Positions 54,849 to 63,047 of a stretch of DNA of 64,000 bases are shown here, piece by piece (the first letter of the stretch is position 1; each line of letters starts with the position of its first letter). The notes beneath the pieces are model-generated. The model saw only the letters and a list, made by a program, of their open reading frames with translations. It made no database searches and was not told the DNA's origin. Source of the DNA: DATARH01 sp035648415 (GTDB lineage: Bacteria; Pseudomonadota; Alphaproteobacteria; ATCC43930; CGMCC-115725). A program made the translations under genes and the position numbers. The stretch spans positions 1-64,000 of the forward strand of contig DASRLO010000031.1 of the NCBI GenBank assembly GCA_035648415.1, read 5' to 3'.

Positions 54849-55771
54849 GAAGCCTTCTTCCGCGTCCGGCTCGGCGCCGCGCGCGGCTTCGCGGCCGGCT
54901 CAGCCGCGGTCTCGGCGGGCTTCGCCCTGCCGCCCTCGACCGGGAGCAGCATGTGGCCCTGCCGGCGGTCGCCGCCGGCCTTGCGCTTTGCCGCCGCAGT
55001 TTTACCGCCGCCCTCGGCGAGGCTGCGCTTCAGCGCCTCCATCAGGTTGATCACCTTGGGCGTGGCAGCCGCCTGCTTCTTGGCGGCGGGGCGGCCCTCG
55101 GCCCTGCTTTCGACAAGCTCGCGCAAGGCGTCCTGATAGCGGTCGCGGAAATCGGCGGGATCGAATTCGGCCGCGCGCCGCTCGATGATCGTCCTGGCGA
55201 CCGCGACCATGTCGGCATCGGCGGGCTCGGCCGCGCCGCCGAATTCCGCGGTGCGAACCTCCGCCGCGCTGCGCAGCGTGTTCATTAAAAGGCCGGCGCC
55301 GCGCGGCTCGACCAGCACCAGCCGCTCGCGGCTCGACAGCACGATGCGGCCGATGCCGACCCGCCCGGTTTCCGCCATCGCCGCGCCGATCACGGCAAAC
55401 GTCTCGATGGCGATCTTGCCGTCGGGGTAGATGAAATACGGCGCGTCGAGGTAGAGCGGGTCGATCTCGTCGCGCTTGACGAAACGGTCGAGATCGATGG
55501 TCTGCGAGGATTCGATCCGCAGCTCCTGCAGCTCGTCGTCGGGAATGATGACGTATTCGTGCCGCTCGTACTCATAGCCCCGAACGATGTCGGCGCGCTC
55601 GACCTTGTCGCCGCTCTCGCCGTCGACGAGCTGCTGGCGGACGCGGTTGCCGGTCTTCGGATTGATCTGGTGCAGCCGGATGTTCGCTGCCTCGCTCGTC
55701 GCCGGGGTCAGGTAGATCGGACACGACACGAGGGACAAACGCAAAAATCCATTCCAGGTCGCACGCGGCAT
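54845..55771 (-). CDS. ku: Non-homologous end joining protein Ku
   Basis: 308 residues. Ku core: WNGFLRLSLVSCPIYL, RADIVRGYEYERHEYVII, IDLDRFVKRDEIDPLY and the beta-barrel end YFIYPDGKIA. After residue 255 there is a Lys/Ala-rich tail, a known DNA-contacting extension in bacterial Ku. It binds DNA ends as a homodimer and recruits LigD. It is the first gene of the ku-ligD operon (ATGA overlap). Confidence 0.95.
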   Translation of the reverse strand: MPRATWNGFLRLSLVSCPIYLTPATSEAANIRLHQINPKTGNRVRQQLVDGESGDKVERADIVRGYEYERHEYVIIPDDELQELRIESSQTIDLDRFVKRDEIDPLYLDAPYFIYPDGKIAIETFAVIGAAMAETGRVGIGRIVLSSRERLVLVEPRGAGLLMNTLRSAAEVRTAEFGGAAEPADADMVAVARTIIERRAAEFDPADFRDRYQDALRELVESRAEGRPAAKKQAAATPKVINLMEALKRSLAEGGGKTAAAKRKAGGDRRQGHMLLPVEGGRAKPAETAAEPAAKPRAAPSRTRKKAS

Positions 55772-55886
55772 AGGTCGCCTCCAGTTTCACCCGGTGAACG
55801 CTCGGCGCGCGCAATTGGCGCAAAGCGAGCCGGAACCGGGATTTGAGCCACGCCGTTGTGCTTTAATCAACCTTAAGGAGGTATTA

Positions 55887-56333
55887 ATGAAATCGAAGCT
55901 CGTGGCCCAAGCGGCGGGTGAGCGCACCTTCGTACTGGTCCTCGACCCCGGCGAGGAAGCCTTCGCGGCCATCAGCCGTTTCGCGTCGGACGAGAAAATC
56001 GCCGGCGCCTCGCTGACCGCGCTCGGCGCCTTCGAGAAGGCCACGGTCGGCTGGTTCGACCTGGCGCGGAAGACCTATCGCAAGATCCCGGTCAGCGAGC
56101 AATGCGAGGTGCTGAGCGCGCTCGGCGACATCGCGCTCGGCGACGACGGCAAGCCCAGCCTGCATCTGCACGCGGTGCTCGGGATGAGCGACGGGTCGAC
56201 GCGCGGCGGTCATTTGATCGAAGGTTGGGTGCGGCCGACGCTCGAAGTGACGCTGGTCGAGACCCCGGTCCACCTGCGTCGCAAGCAGCGGCCGGAACTC
56301 GGGGTCGCGCTGATCGACCTCGCCGCGGGCTGA
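55887..56333 (+). CDS. PPC/DUF296 domain protein
   Basis: 148 residues. Plants-and-prokaryotes conserved domain: FVLVLDPGEEAFAAIS, SLTALGAFEKATVGWFD, and LHLHAVLGMSDGSTRGGHL with a metal-binding His cluster, then VRPTLEVTLVE. In bacteria this domain forms trimers and has unknown targets; plant members bind AT-rich DNA. The start is firm: AAGGAGG lies just before ATG 55887. It is divergent from ku. Confidence 0.9.
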   Translation: MKSKLVAQAAGERTFVLVLDPGEEAFAAISRFASDEKIAGASLTALGAFEKATVGWFDLARKTYRKIPVSEQCEVLSALGDIALGDDGKPSLHLHAVLGMSDGSTRGGHLIEGWVRPTLEVTLVETPVHLRRKQRPELGVALIDLAAG

Positions 56334-56412
56334 GCGCGCCCGCTAATCGGTTCCACCGGCAAAGGCGCGTATCATCGCTTGCCTTGCGCTTCAACCGATC
56401 GGAGGAAAGCAA

Positions 56413-57366
56413 ATGCCGCAAACCATCCGCGCCGTCGTCGTCGATCCCGCCGCGCCGGGGCGGCTGGCGATCAGGCCGGTCGAATTGCGCGACCCCGACC
56501 GCGACGAGGTCGTGGTCAAGGTCACCGCGATCTCGCTCAACCGCGGCGAGACGCGGCGCGCCGTGCAGCAGGCCGAGCCGGGATGGCGGCCGGGCTGGGA
56601 CTTTGCCGGGGTGGTCGAGCGCGAGGCCGCCGACGGCAGCGGGCCGCAGGTGGGGACGCGCAGCGTCGGGATTTTGCCGAGCGGCGCCTGGGCCGAGCGG
56701 GTCAATTGTCGCAGCCACGCGGTCGCCGCGCTGCCCGACGCGGTCAGCGACGCCGAGGCCTCGACCCTGCCGGTCGCCGGGCTTACCGCGCTGCACGCGT
56801 TGCGCCGGGGCGGGCTGCTGTTGGGACGCAAGGTTTTGGTCGACGGCGCATCGGGTGGGGTCGGGCATCTCGCCTGCCAGCTGGCGCTCGCCGCCGGCGC
56901 CATCGTCTGGGGCCATGTGCGGCGCGAGGAGCAGCGCGCGCAGGTCGCCGGGTGGTGCGGCGGACGGGTGGTAGTCGGCGGCGATCTGTCGGCGGCGACA
57001 GGGCCCGGGCCGTACTGGCTGATCCTCGATTCGGTCGGCGGCTCGGCGCTTTCGGCGGCGCTGGGGATGCTCGCGCCCAACGGCACCTGCGTCACCTTCG
57101 GCATCTCGGAAGCAGGGACGGCGACTGTCGAAAGCCGCAATTTCTTCGGCGCCGGCGGCGCGCGGCTCTATGGGCTCACCTTGTTCCACGAGCTGATGAG
57201 CGTCGAGCGCGCCGGCATCGGCCTCGCGCTGCTCGCCGGCGAGATCGAAGCCGGCAGGCTCAAGCCGCAGATCGCGGTCGAGGCGGGGTGGAGCGAAATC
57301 GGCGCGGTCGCCCAGCGCCTGATCGACCGCGGCTTTACGGGCAAGGCGGTGCTGCACGTCCAATAG
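56413..57366 (+). CDS. Zinc-free MDR (quinone oxidoreductase-like) alcohol dehydrogenase family protein
   Basis: 317 residues. Medium-chain fold without the structural zinc cysteines: PGWDFAGVVE, LPVAGLTALHAL, the NADPH motif GASGGVGHLA and LDSVGGSAL. It should be an NADPH-dependent quinone or enone reductase. GGAGG precedes the ATG. It lies 79 bp after the PPC gene on the same strand, with a short AT-rich gap to the next gene. Confidence 0.88.
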   Translation: MPQTIRAVVVDPAAPGRLAIRPVELRDPDRDEVVVKVTAISLNRGETRRAVQQAEPGWRPGWDFAGVVEREAADGSGPQVGTRSVGILPSGAWAERVNCRSHAVAALPDAVSDAEASTLPVAGLTALHALRRGGLLLGRKVLVDGASGGVGHLACQLALAAGAIVWGHVRREEQRAQVAGWCGGRVVVGGDLSAATGPGPYWLILDSVGGSALSAALGMLAPNGTCVTFGISEAGTATVESRNFFGAGGARLYGLTLFHELMSVERAGIGLALLAGEIEAGRLKPQIAVEAGWSEIGAVAQRLIDRGFTGKAVLHVQ

Positions 57367-57433
57367 CGAAGTTGCTATACTTGAACGGGCAAGCCATCAT
57401 CTTTTTCGTCGATGCATAAGGAATCCGAGGTTT

Positions 57434-57745
57434 ATGGCCGCCTCCGGCATTCTCAAACTCCAGCGCGCCGGGTTCAACGAACAGCAGGTTGAGGCGCTGG
57501 CCGAATATTTCGACGAACAGATGGTCACCAAGGCCGATCTCTCGTCGGGTTTGGGGGCATTGCGTGCCGAACTTGCAACCGTCGAAGCGCGTCTCGAAGC
57601 GTCTATCCGGCAGACGCGCGCGGAACTCGAAGTCAAGATAGAGCAGTCGAAATCCGATACGGTCAAATGGGTTGTTGGGGTTGCTTTCGCTCAAGCCGCG
57701 ATGATCTTTGCCATGTTCAGATTTTTTCCGACAGGGCACCCGTAG
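57434..57745 (+). CDS. DUF1640-like coiled-coil protein with C-terminal membrane anchor
   Basis: 103 residues. ILKLQRAGFNEQQVEAL starts a region like the DUF1640/CCDC90 family, followed by a coiled coil (about 35-75, LRAELATVEARLEAS) and one membrane segment (WVVGVAFAQAAMIFAMF) near the C-terminus. Bacterial members are of unknown function; mitochondrial relatives regulate the calcium uniporter. Often several copies occur per genome. A hairpin follows the gene. Confidence 0.82.
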   Translation: MAASGILKLQRAGFNEQQVEALAEYFDEQMVTKADLSSGLGALRAELATVEARLEASIRQTRAELEVKIEQSKSDTVKWVVGVAFAQAAMIFAMFRFFPTGHP

Positions 57746-57769
57746 CGTCATCTCCAGGTCGTAATGCGG

Positions 57770-57799
57770 CGATGAGGCGGTGCGATTGCCGCCTCATCG
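57770..57799. terminator. Hairpin between convergent genes, likely bidirectional terminator
   Basis: CGATGAGGCGG (57770-57780), an 8-nt loop and the exact reverse complement CCGCCTCATCG (57789-57799). It lies 24 bp after the DUF1640-like gene and 16 bp after the convergent monooxygenase gene. Confidence 0.72.
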
Positions 57800-57815
57800 C
57801 GTCAATTCCTGGTCG

Positions 57816-58121
57816 CTAAGCGGCCGGCTGGCAGACGTGGATTTCGCGGTTGGCGAGGAGGTCGCGGGTCTTGGCGCCGTAGGCCGCCATGTGGGGCGAC
57901 GCGGCGTGCGCCTTCAAATGGTCGAGGCTTTCCCATTTCTCGACGACGACAAAGGTGTCCGCGCCGAATTTCGCCCCGGCGCCGCCCTCGGCGTCGATCA
58001 CCGGGCCGTATTCGATGCAGCCCGCCTCGGCGTGGACCGCGGGCATGTTGGCGCGGAACGCGGCGAGCACCTCGTCGCGCTTGCCGGGCTTGGTGGTGAG
58101 GATGGCGAGTACATGGATCAT
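57816..58121 (-). CDS. Antibiotic biosynthesis monooxygenase (ABM) family protein
   Basis: 101 residues, dimeric ferredoxin-like fold. IHVLAILTTKPGKRDEVLAAF, a Glu-Ala-Gly-Cys turn (HAEAGCIEYGP), the VVVEKWESLDHLKAH core and a C-terminal strand IHVCQPA are typical of YgiN-type quinol monooxygenases. GGAGGA precedes ATG 58121. The physiological substrate is unknown. It is followed by a strong hairpin. Confidence 0.85.
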   Translation of the reverse strand: MIHVLAILTTKPGKRDEVLAAFRANMPAVHAEAGCIEYGPVIDAEGGAGAKFGADTFVVVEKWESLDHLKAHAASPHMAAYGAKTRDLLANREIHVCQPAA

Positions 58122-58235
58122 CGTGTCCTCCGCAATTCGCTTGGGCGCCGGGAGCATAGGCGGAGGGCGCGCGCCGAGCCAAGGATTTGTCCCTGGCCCG
58201 CCTTCTTCGCCGTGGTGGCGAACGGGAGCGCCGAC

Positions 58236-58865
58236 CTACGAGGCCAGCGCCGCTGCCTTGTTGTTGAGGGCGGTGATCAGGCCGTTGATGCCCTGCGTCT
58301 TGAGGATGCCGCTGAATTCCGAACGGCGCGTCGCCAGTTCGCTGATCGTGCCGTTGAGGTAGACATCGGCGATCTGCCAGCTGCCGCCGTTCTGGCGCAT
58401 CAGATAGTTGATATGGACCACGTCGCCGTCGGAGGGGACGATCTGGCTGAGGATCAAGGTGCCCGCCGGCGAGGCGGCCTCGCCGGTCACCTTGAGCTGC
58501 TCGCCGTCATATTTATGAAACCGCTCGGCATAGACCGCGGCGACATAGCGCTCGAAGGCCTGGGTCACCCCGGCCTGCTGCGCCGGGGTCAAGCTGTTCC
58601 ATTCGGGTCCAACCGCGAGCCGGGTCATGAATGGGATGTCGAAACTCTGACGGACCGCCGGCGCTAGGCGCGCGTAGCGGCCCTGCGCGCCGAGTTGCAC
58701 CCCGTTGCGCATTGTGTCGAGCAGGGTCGAGTAGAAGGCGCGGACGGTCTCGGCCCCGCCGCCCGTCGTGGTCGCCGTGGCGAAGGGGGCGGGCAGAGCC
58801 AAGCCGGCGCACAGCGCCAGGCCGGTCAGAGTCAACGTTCGTCTCGTCGCAGAAAAACGCGTCAT
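58236..58865 (-). CDS. MlaC/Ttg2D family periplasmic lipid-binding protein
   Basis: 209 residues. Signal sequence with an Arg pair (TRRTLTLTGLALCAGLAL), cleaved near residue 35. The mature part shows the MlaC pattern: VRAFYSTLLDTM, RYARLAPAVRQSFDIPFM, LTPAQQAGVTQAFERYV and GSWQIADVYLNGTI. The family carries phospholipids, or hopanoids in HpnM, between membranes. No Mla ABC genes are nearby, so it works with distant partners. It is upstream of the ABM gene on the same strand. Confidence 0.85.
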   Translation of the reverse strand: MTRFSATRRTLTLTGLALCAGLALPAPFATATTTGGGAETVRAFYSTLLDTMRNGVQLGAQGRYARLAPAVRQSFDIPFMTRLAVGPEWNSLTPAQQAGVTQAFERYVAAVYAERFHKYDGEQLKVTGEAASPAGTLILSQIVPSDGDVVHINYLMRQNGGSWQIADVYLNGTISELATRRSEFSGILKTQGINGLITALNNKAAALAS

Positions 58866-59218
58866 GATGGAACTCGCACGAATGTCTGAGGAACTACGGT
58901 AGAACTGAGCGCCGCCGTCGGGATTGCAAGTGCATGGCTGCGATGCACGGGAACAACGGGTAACGGCCCTGCACATTCCGCGCCTGCGCCGGGGCCAAGC
59001 TGCATCGCGCGCAAGAGCCGCATCGAGCTTCTTAAAGGCATACACCTAACCAATCGCATGCTGGTGAGATTTTTACTGAATTTCGCCGGGGCGGCGCGGC
59101 TGCCCACCTATTCGTTCAATAACGGTTCGGCCGGCGCGATCGATCCCCCCGGGCGCGATCGTTTCCGCCGCGCCGAGCGCTGCGCTAGAGTGGCGCTTCC
59201 CGCTCCAGGAGATCGGCC
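58866..59218. other. Divergent intergenic region
   Basis: 353 bp between the MlaC-like gene and the duplicated-domain gene. I found no convincing coding sequence. It holds a small inverted repeat (GTGCAT at 58930, ATGCAC at 58943) and two copies of GCGCGATCG about 16 bp apart (near 59136 and 59152). CAGGAGA just before 59219 is the next gene's binding site. Confidence 0.45.
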
Positions 59219-59848
59219 ATGTCGTATATCTACTTTGTGCAGATGGATATCCCAGAGAGCCTCGATGGGGAACTCAACCGCATTTACGACACCGAGCATG
59301 TGCCGATGCTGTCGAAAGTGCCGGGGGTCAAGCGGGTGACGCGCTATCGGCTCGAGCAGTCGAACGACAGCCGAATGCAGAAATACCTGGCGATTTACGA
59401 GATCGACGCGCCGGCGGTGGTCGATTCGAAAGCCTGGGACGAGGGCAGCACCTGGGGCGACTGGGCTGCCAAAATCCGCCCGCACACCACCAGCCGGCAT
59501 CACAGCTTTTTCGAGAAGATCGGGGAATTCGGGCCGGGACGGACCGCGACGCCGTACATCTATGTCGTGCAGATGGACATTCCGGCGGCGCACGAGGCCG
59601 AGTTCAACCGCGTCTACGACGCCGAGCACGCGCCGCTGCTGTCAAAGGTATGCGGCAGGGGCACCCGCTATCGCCTGACGCAGTCGAACGACAGCCGGAT
59701 GCAGCAATACATGGTGATCTACGAGCTCGACGCGCCGGCGGTGACCGAGAGCAAGGCATGGGCCGACGCCGGGGCGCATGGCGACTGGGCGAGCCAGATC
59801 CGCCCGCATACGACGAGCCGGCACCACAGTTTCTTCAAGAAGGTTTAG
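59219..59848 (+). CDS. Two-repeat alpha/beta protein of unknown function
   Basis: 209 residues made of two copies of one 100-residue unit. Copy one (1-100) and copy two (112-209) share YIYxVQMDIP, AEHxPxLSK, RYRLxQSNDSRMQ, YELDAPAV and the end IRPHTTSRHHSFFxK nearly word for word. The pattern suggests a ferredoxin-like dimeric barrel formed within one chain, similar to ABM or DUF4286 proteins. The HTTSRHHSFF end is His-rich and could bind a metal or ligand. No function can be named. It is followed by a palindromic repeat. Confidence 0.8.
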   Translation: MSYIYFVQMDIPESLDGELNRIYDTEHVPMLSKVPGVKRVTRYRLEQSNDSRMQKYLAIYEIDAPAVVDSKAWDEGSTWGDWAAKIRPHTTSRHHSFFEKIGEFGPGRTATPYIYVVQMDIPAAHEAEFNRVYDAEHAPLLSKVCGRGTRYRLTQSNDSRMQQYMVIYELDAPAVTESKAWADAGAHGDWASQIRPHTTSRHHSFFKKV

Positions 59849-59856
59849 CCCCGGCC

Positions 59857-59954
59857 GTCATTGCGAGGGGCGCGTCAGCACGAGGCGGCAATCTTGCGCC
59901 AGGTGGCGAACTCTGCCCGAGATTGCTTTGTCGCCTCCGGCTTCTCGCAATGAC
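59857..59954. repeat. Dispersed palindromic repeat element (GTCATTGCGAG type)
   Basis: Outer arms GTCATTGCGAG (59857-59867) and CTCGCAATGAC (59944-59954) are exact reverse complements. Inner segments GAGGCGGCAATC and GATTGCTTTGTCGCCTC also pair imperfectly, so the 98-bp unit can fold into a long hairpin. The outer sequence is the familiar start of a repeat family in alphaproteobacteria. It separates convergent genes and may also act as a terminator. Confidence 0.8.
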
Positions 59955-59960
59955 AGCGCG

Positions 59961-61082
59961 CTACGATCCGCCGGCGATTTCCGTTACGGCGGGGGCGGTG
60001 ATGGCGATACGGCGGCGGGAGCGGACCCAGCGCAGCGCCCGTTTCTCGACGCAATGCCAGGAGAGCCAGGCGAGCGGCAGGACCAGCGCGAGCGTGCCGA
60101 GGAACACCTGCCACCACGCCGCGCGGCCGCCGGAAAGCCACATCACGAACTCCTCGCACGGCCAGCCATAGATGTAGATGCCGTAGGAGAGATCGCCGGC
60201 GTAGCGGGCGTAATCGACGCGCGGCCAATAGCGCGTCGCCGCGTAGATCGTCAGATAGCCGCCGGGGAGCGCGAAGAGGGTGATGAACTGATGGCCGACC
60301 CGGCTGATCAGCACGAGGCCGGCGATTGCGGCGAGCGCCCAGTACCAGCGGAAGGCGATCCGGCCGCGCAGGAAATACATCACCATGCCGGCGGCGAAGT
60401 GGCTCAGCATCCACAGCCAACCGCGGATGTCGTGGAGCCACATCAGCGAATGGTCCTGGTCCCACCCGATCGCGGCGATGCCGAGGACGAGCAGTGCGAC
60501 CGCGACCGGCAGCCTGAGGCCGCGCGCGACGCCGAGGACCAGCACCGTCAGGTACATGTAGACTTCGAAGCGCAGCGTCCAGAACGAGCCGTTGACGAGG
60601 AGCCCGACGGTGGTGTTGGCGAACAGCACGCCCGGGAGCGCCAGCGGGCCGGGCCACAAGGTCGCGTATTCGCCGAGGAAATCGCGCAGCCCCGGGTGGG
60701 CGAGATAGGCCGCGAGCGGCAGGCTGGTGACCATCGGGCCGAGCACAAAGGCGCAGACGAGGCCGTTGACGGCGAGGCCCGGATAGATCCGCGCTGTGCG
60801 GCGCAACACAAAGCCGCCGGGCTTTGGTGCGCGGCAAAAACTCTCGGTCACCAGATAGCCGCTGATCACGAAGAAGATGAAGACGCCGACGAGGCCGAGC
60901 GGACACTGGTTGTGGCTCAGCCACACCAGCGGCTCGCGCGCCTGGGTCCCCTCGGCGATCAGGAACGAGTGGGAGAAGATCACCGTCAGCGCCGCGACCA
61001 GCCGCAGAAAATCGAAATTGTTGGCGTGTGAATTGGTGACGGGTGAATTGGTGGCGGGGCGGGCGGGATCGGCGGTCGGCAT
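59961..61082 (-). CDS. Acyltransferase 3 family membrane protein (OafA-like)
   Basis: 373 residues with about ten membrane segments. It starts with NNFDFLRLVAALTVIFSHS, the family His near the first segment, then FFVISGYLVTESF and RRTARIYPGL with the conserved Arg. The C-terminus is the basic VEKRALRW region. It should transfer acetyl or other acyl groups onto extracytoplasmic sugars. The N-terminal 20 residues contain a short sequence repeat (TNSPVTNS) coded by a GTGAATTGGTG direct repeat. It is divergent from the GNAT gene. Confidence 0.9.
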   Translation of the reverse strand: MPTADPARPATNSPVTNSHANNFDFLRLVAALTVIFSHSFLIAEGTQAREPLVWLSHNQCPLGLVGVFIFFVISGYLVTESFCRAPKPGGFVLRRTARIYPGLAVNGLVCAFVLGPMVTSLPLAAYLAHPGLRDFLGEYATLWPGPLALPGVLFANTTVGLLVNGSFWTLRFEVYMYLTVLVLGVARGLRLPVAVALLVLGIAAIGWDQDHSLMWLHDIRGWLWMLSHFAAGMVMYFLRGRIAFRWYWALAAIAGLVLISRVGHQFITLFALPGGYLTIYAATRYWPRVDYARYAGDLSYGIYIYGWPCEEFVMWLSGGRAAWWQVFLGTLALVLPLAWLSWHCVEKRALRWVRSRRRIAITAPAVTEIAGGS

Positions 61083-61199
61083 AAAACCACTCCGGCTCGG
61101 CGCAGCGCCGCTGATGCGCCTGGGACGCGTCCGCTCTTGCCGGAATCGGCGCGGCTGCGCAACATCCCGCTGCAAAAAGAGGAACCGGCGAGCATAACG

Positions 61200-62300
61200 G
61201 TGGCTGAGCCCGTCTTAATCCGACCCGCGCAACCGGCCGACGGCGCGGCGCTCATCGCAGCGGCCGCGGCGATCGACGCGGAGACCGAGTTCCTCGGCGT
61301 CGCCGGGCAGCGCCATCCCTGGGCGGAGCGGCCCGAGGCCGAGCTGCGCAGCCTGGCCGAGAACAAGCGCGGCGTCGTGCTCCTGGCGCTGACCGCGGAT
61401 GGCGCGATCGTCGGCTATCTCTCGGCATTCCTCGGCCACTTCACACGCAATCGCGGCAATCTGTTCATCGCCGTCGTCGGTTTGCGCGAAGCCTATCGCG
61501 GGCAGGGCATCGGCACCCGGCTGTTCGAGACGGTCGAGGCCTGGGCGCGCGAACGGGGGGTGTGGCGGCTGGAGCTCCGGGTCAGCTCGTTGAACGAGCG
61601 CGGGCAGGCGCTCTACCGCAAGCGCGGCTTCGCGGTCGAGGGCAGCATCCGCGGCGGCGTCTTCCGGCGCGGCGCCTGGACCGACGATTTCTGGATGGGC
61701 AAGCTCATCGAGCCGTTGCCCGGCCGGCCGCTCGCGACTGCCGGGACCGAGGGCGCCCGCATCTCCGCAGGGGCATCCAGGACCGCGCCGCGCATCCGGC
61801 CGATGCGCGCCGGGGACGGTGCGGGCTTCCGCGCCTTGGACCTGCGGTTCGCCGAAATCCTGCCGTTCGCGCTAAAGCTGCCGAGCGAGGTCGCGGCGGC
61901 CGAGGCGGTCGAGCGCGACATCGCCGCCAACCCCGCCGACCCGCGCCTGTGGCTGGTCGCGACCGTGCCGGGGGCGCGCGGCGGCGACAGCGTCGTCGGC
62001 TTCGCGGCGGGCAACATCGAATTCGGCTTCCGGATGCAGCACGACGCGTTCGTCAATGTCGTGGTGCTGCCCGAACATGCGGGGCAGGGGCTGGGGCGCA
62101 GGCTGCACGGCGGGATCGAGAGCTGGGCGCTCGACAACGGTGCGCGGCGGCTGACCGCTGCGGTCCAGGCGCCGAACCGGGCGGGCCGCGCCTTCGCCGC
62201 CGCGCTCGGCTACGAGGGCGAGGTGACGATGCGCGGCTATTCGCTGATCGGCGGCCGCAGGGTCGACCGCCTGCGCCTGGGGAAGCTGTTTGGCGCATGA
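61200..62300 (+). CDS. Double GNAT N-acetyltransferase
   Basis: 366 residues from GTG 61200 (a TTG at 61137 would add 21). Two GNAT domains: the first, about 5-165, has the acetyl-CoA loop REAYRGQGIGTRLF and ALYRKRGFA; the second, about 195-360, has LPEHAGQGLGRRLH and AALGYEGE. The pair is joined by a linker rich in Gly/Ala. It should acetylate amine groups on small molecules or proteins. The tandem form suggests one domain may be regulatory or that they act as an internal dimer. Substrates unknown. Confidence 0.85.
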   Translation: MAEPVLIRPAQPADGAALIAAAAAIDAETEFLGVAGQRHPWAERPEAELRSLAENKRGVVLLALTADGAIVGYLSAFLGHFTRNRGNLFIAVVGLREAYRGQGIGTRLFETVEAWARERGVWRLELRVSSLNERGQALYRKRGFAVEGSIRGGVFRRGAWTDDFWMGKLIEPLPGRPLATAGTEGARISAGASRTAPRIRPMRAGDGAGFRALDLRFAEILPFALKLPSEVAAAEAVERDIAANPADPRLWLVATVPGARGGDSVVGFAAGNIEFGFRMQHDAFVNVVVLPEHAGQGLGRRLHGGIESWALDNGARRLTAAVQAPNRAGRAFAAALGYEGEVTMRGYSLIGGRRVDRLRLGKLFGA

Positions 62301-62339
62301 CCGAATGGGGTTGATCCGCCTTCGGAGGTCGTCGATTAC

Positions 62340-62654
62340 TTAACGAGTGCTTGAACAATTTAGCAATTCAGAGTTTCCAAAATCTTCTTCCCCGTCGTAT
62401 TTGACGATCTTCCCTGCGGATGGCGCATAAAAGGCGGTTTCCGTGACTACAGAGCCGCCGGACATACTCCGGGTCGTCGCCTCAACCTTGAATGCATCGT
62501 ATTGTTGAGCGCCAGCGACTACCCTTTCGTACGAAACGATCTTAACGTGCTTAACCCAGTTACTACTGCCCGCTTTCGGTGTTGCGGTGTAAGTGTACTC
62601 CCATTCCTTGCCGACGGTGATAAGGCGGATCGTGGGCCATCGCGCCGCTTTCCT
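62340..62654 (-). pseudogene. Truncated or frameshifted gene of lower GC, probable secreted-protein remnant
   Basis: An open minus-strand stretch of 104 codons with no ATG, GTG or TTG where translation should start, preceded by TAG. The readable part includes ITVGKEWEYTYTA, WVKHVKIVSYERVV, YDAFKVEATTRS and TAFYAPSAGKIVKYDG, a beta-rich sequence. A short frame beginning MLKLEESGAMAHDPP in another register enters just upstream, so one frameshift would give a start. The base composition is clearly more AT-rich than its neighbours, suggesting transfer. I do not recognise the family. Confidence 0.55.
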
Positions 62655-62710
62655 CTAATTTAAGCATCAATTTCTTGGCTTTTCGCGCCGACACCGGTGA
62701 TGGTCCGGTC

Positions 62711-63046
62711 ATGCCAATTGTCGCCAATAAGCTCGACCGCGCCGAATCGCGGCGGCAACGCCGCTATCTGACGCCGACCGTCGAGGTGATCGTCGACTGC
62801 GAGCTGTTTCGCCCGGTCGACTGGTCCACCGGCGGCGTTCATCTCGACGGGGTGTGCGAGGGCGTATCGATCGGCAGCCTGGTCGAGGGCTGGATCACAC
62901 TTCCGGAATCGACCTACGCCTTTTCATTCTCCGGTGAGGTTCTGCGGACCGATTCGTTGACCGGCAATACGGTGCTGCGCTTTGACGAGATCGACGCCGA
63001 GATCGCCGATTTTCTCGATCAGGCGGTCATCCGGCGGCTAAATTAG
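62711..63046 (+). CDS. PilZ-domain protein, probable cyclic di-GMP binder
   Basis: 111 residues. The c-di-GMP motifs are visible: an Arg-rich start (RAESRRQRRYLTP, in place of RxxxR) and DWSTGGVHLDG for the D/NxSxxG motif, followed by beta strands (FSFSGEVLRTD, VLRFDEIDAE). It would respond to c-di-GMP by binding a partner. ATG 62711 is preferred over an upstream TTG. It abuts the convergent SGNH hydrolase gene by 1 bp. Confidence 0.78.
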   Translation: MPIVANKLDRAESRRQRRYLTPTVEVIVDCELFRPVDWSTGGVHLDGVCEGVSIGSLVEGWITLPESTYAFSFSGEVLRTDSLTGNTVLRFDEIDAEIADFLDQAVIRRLN

Positions 63047-63047
63047 A

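Noticed and set aside
61027..61060. Short direct repeat GTGAATTGGTG at the start of the acyltransferase gene
   Set aside because: It is inside the coding sequence and encodes a TNSPVTNS repeat; not a CRISPR or mobile repeat.
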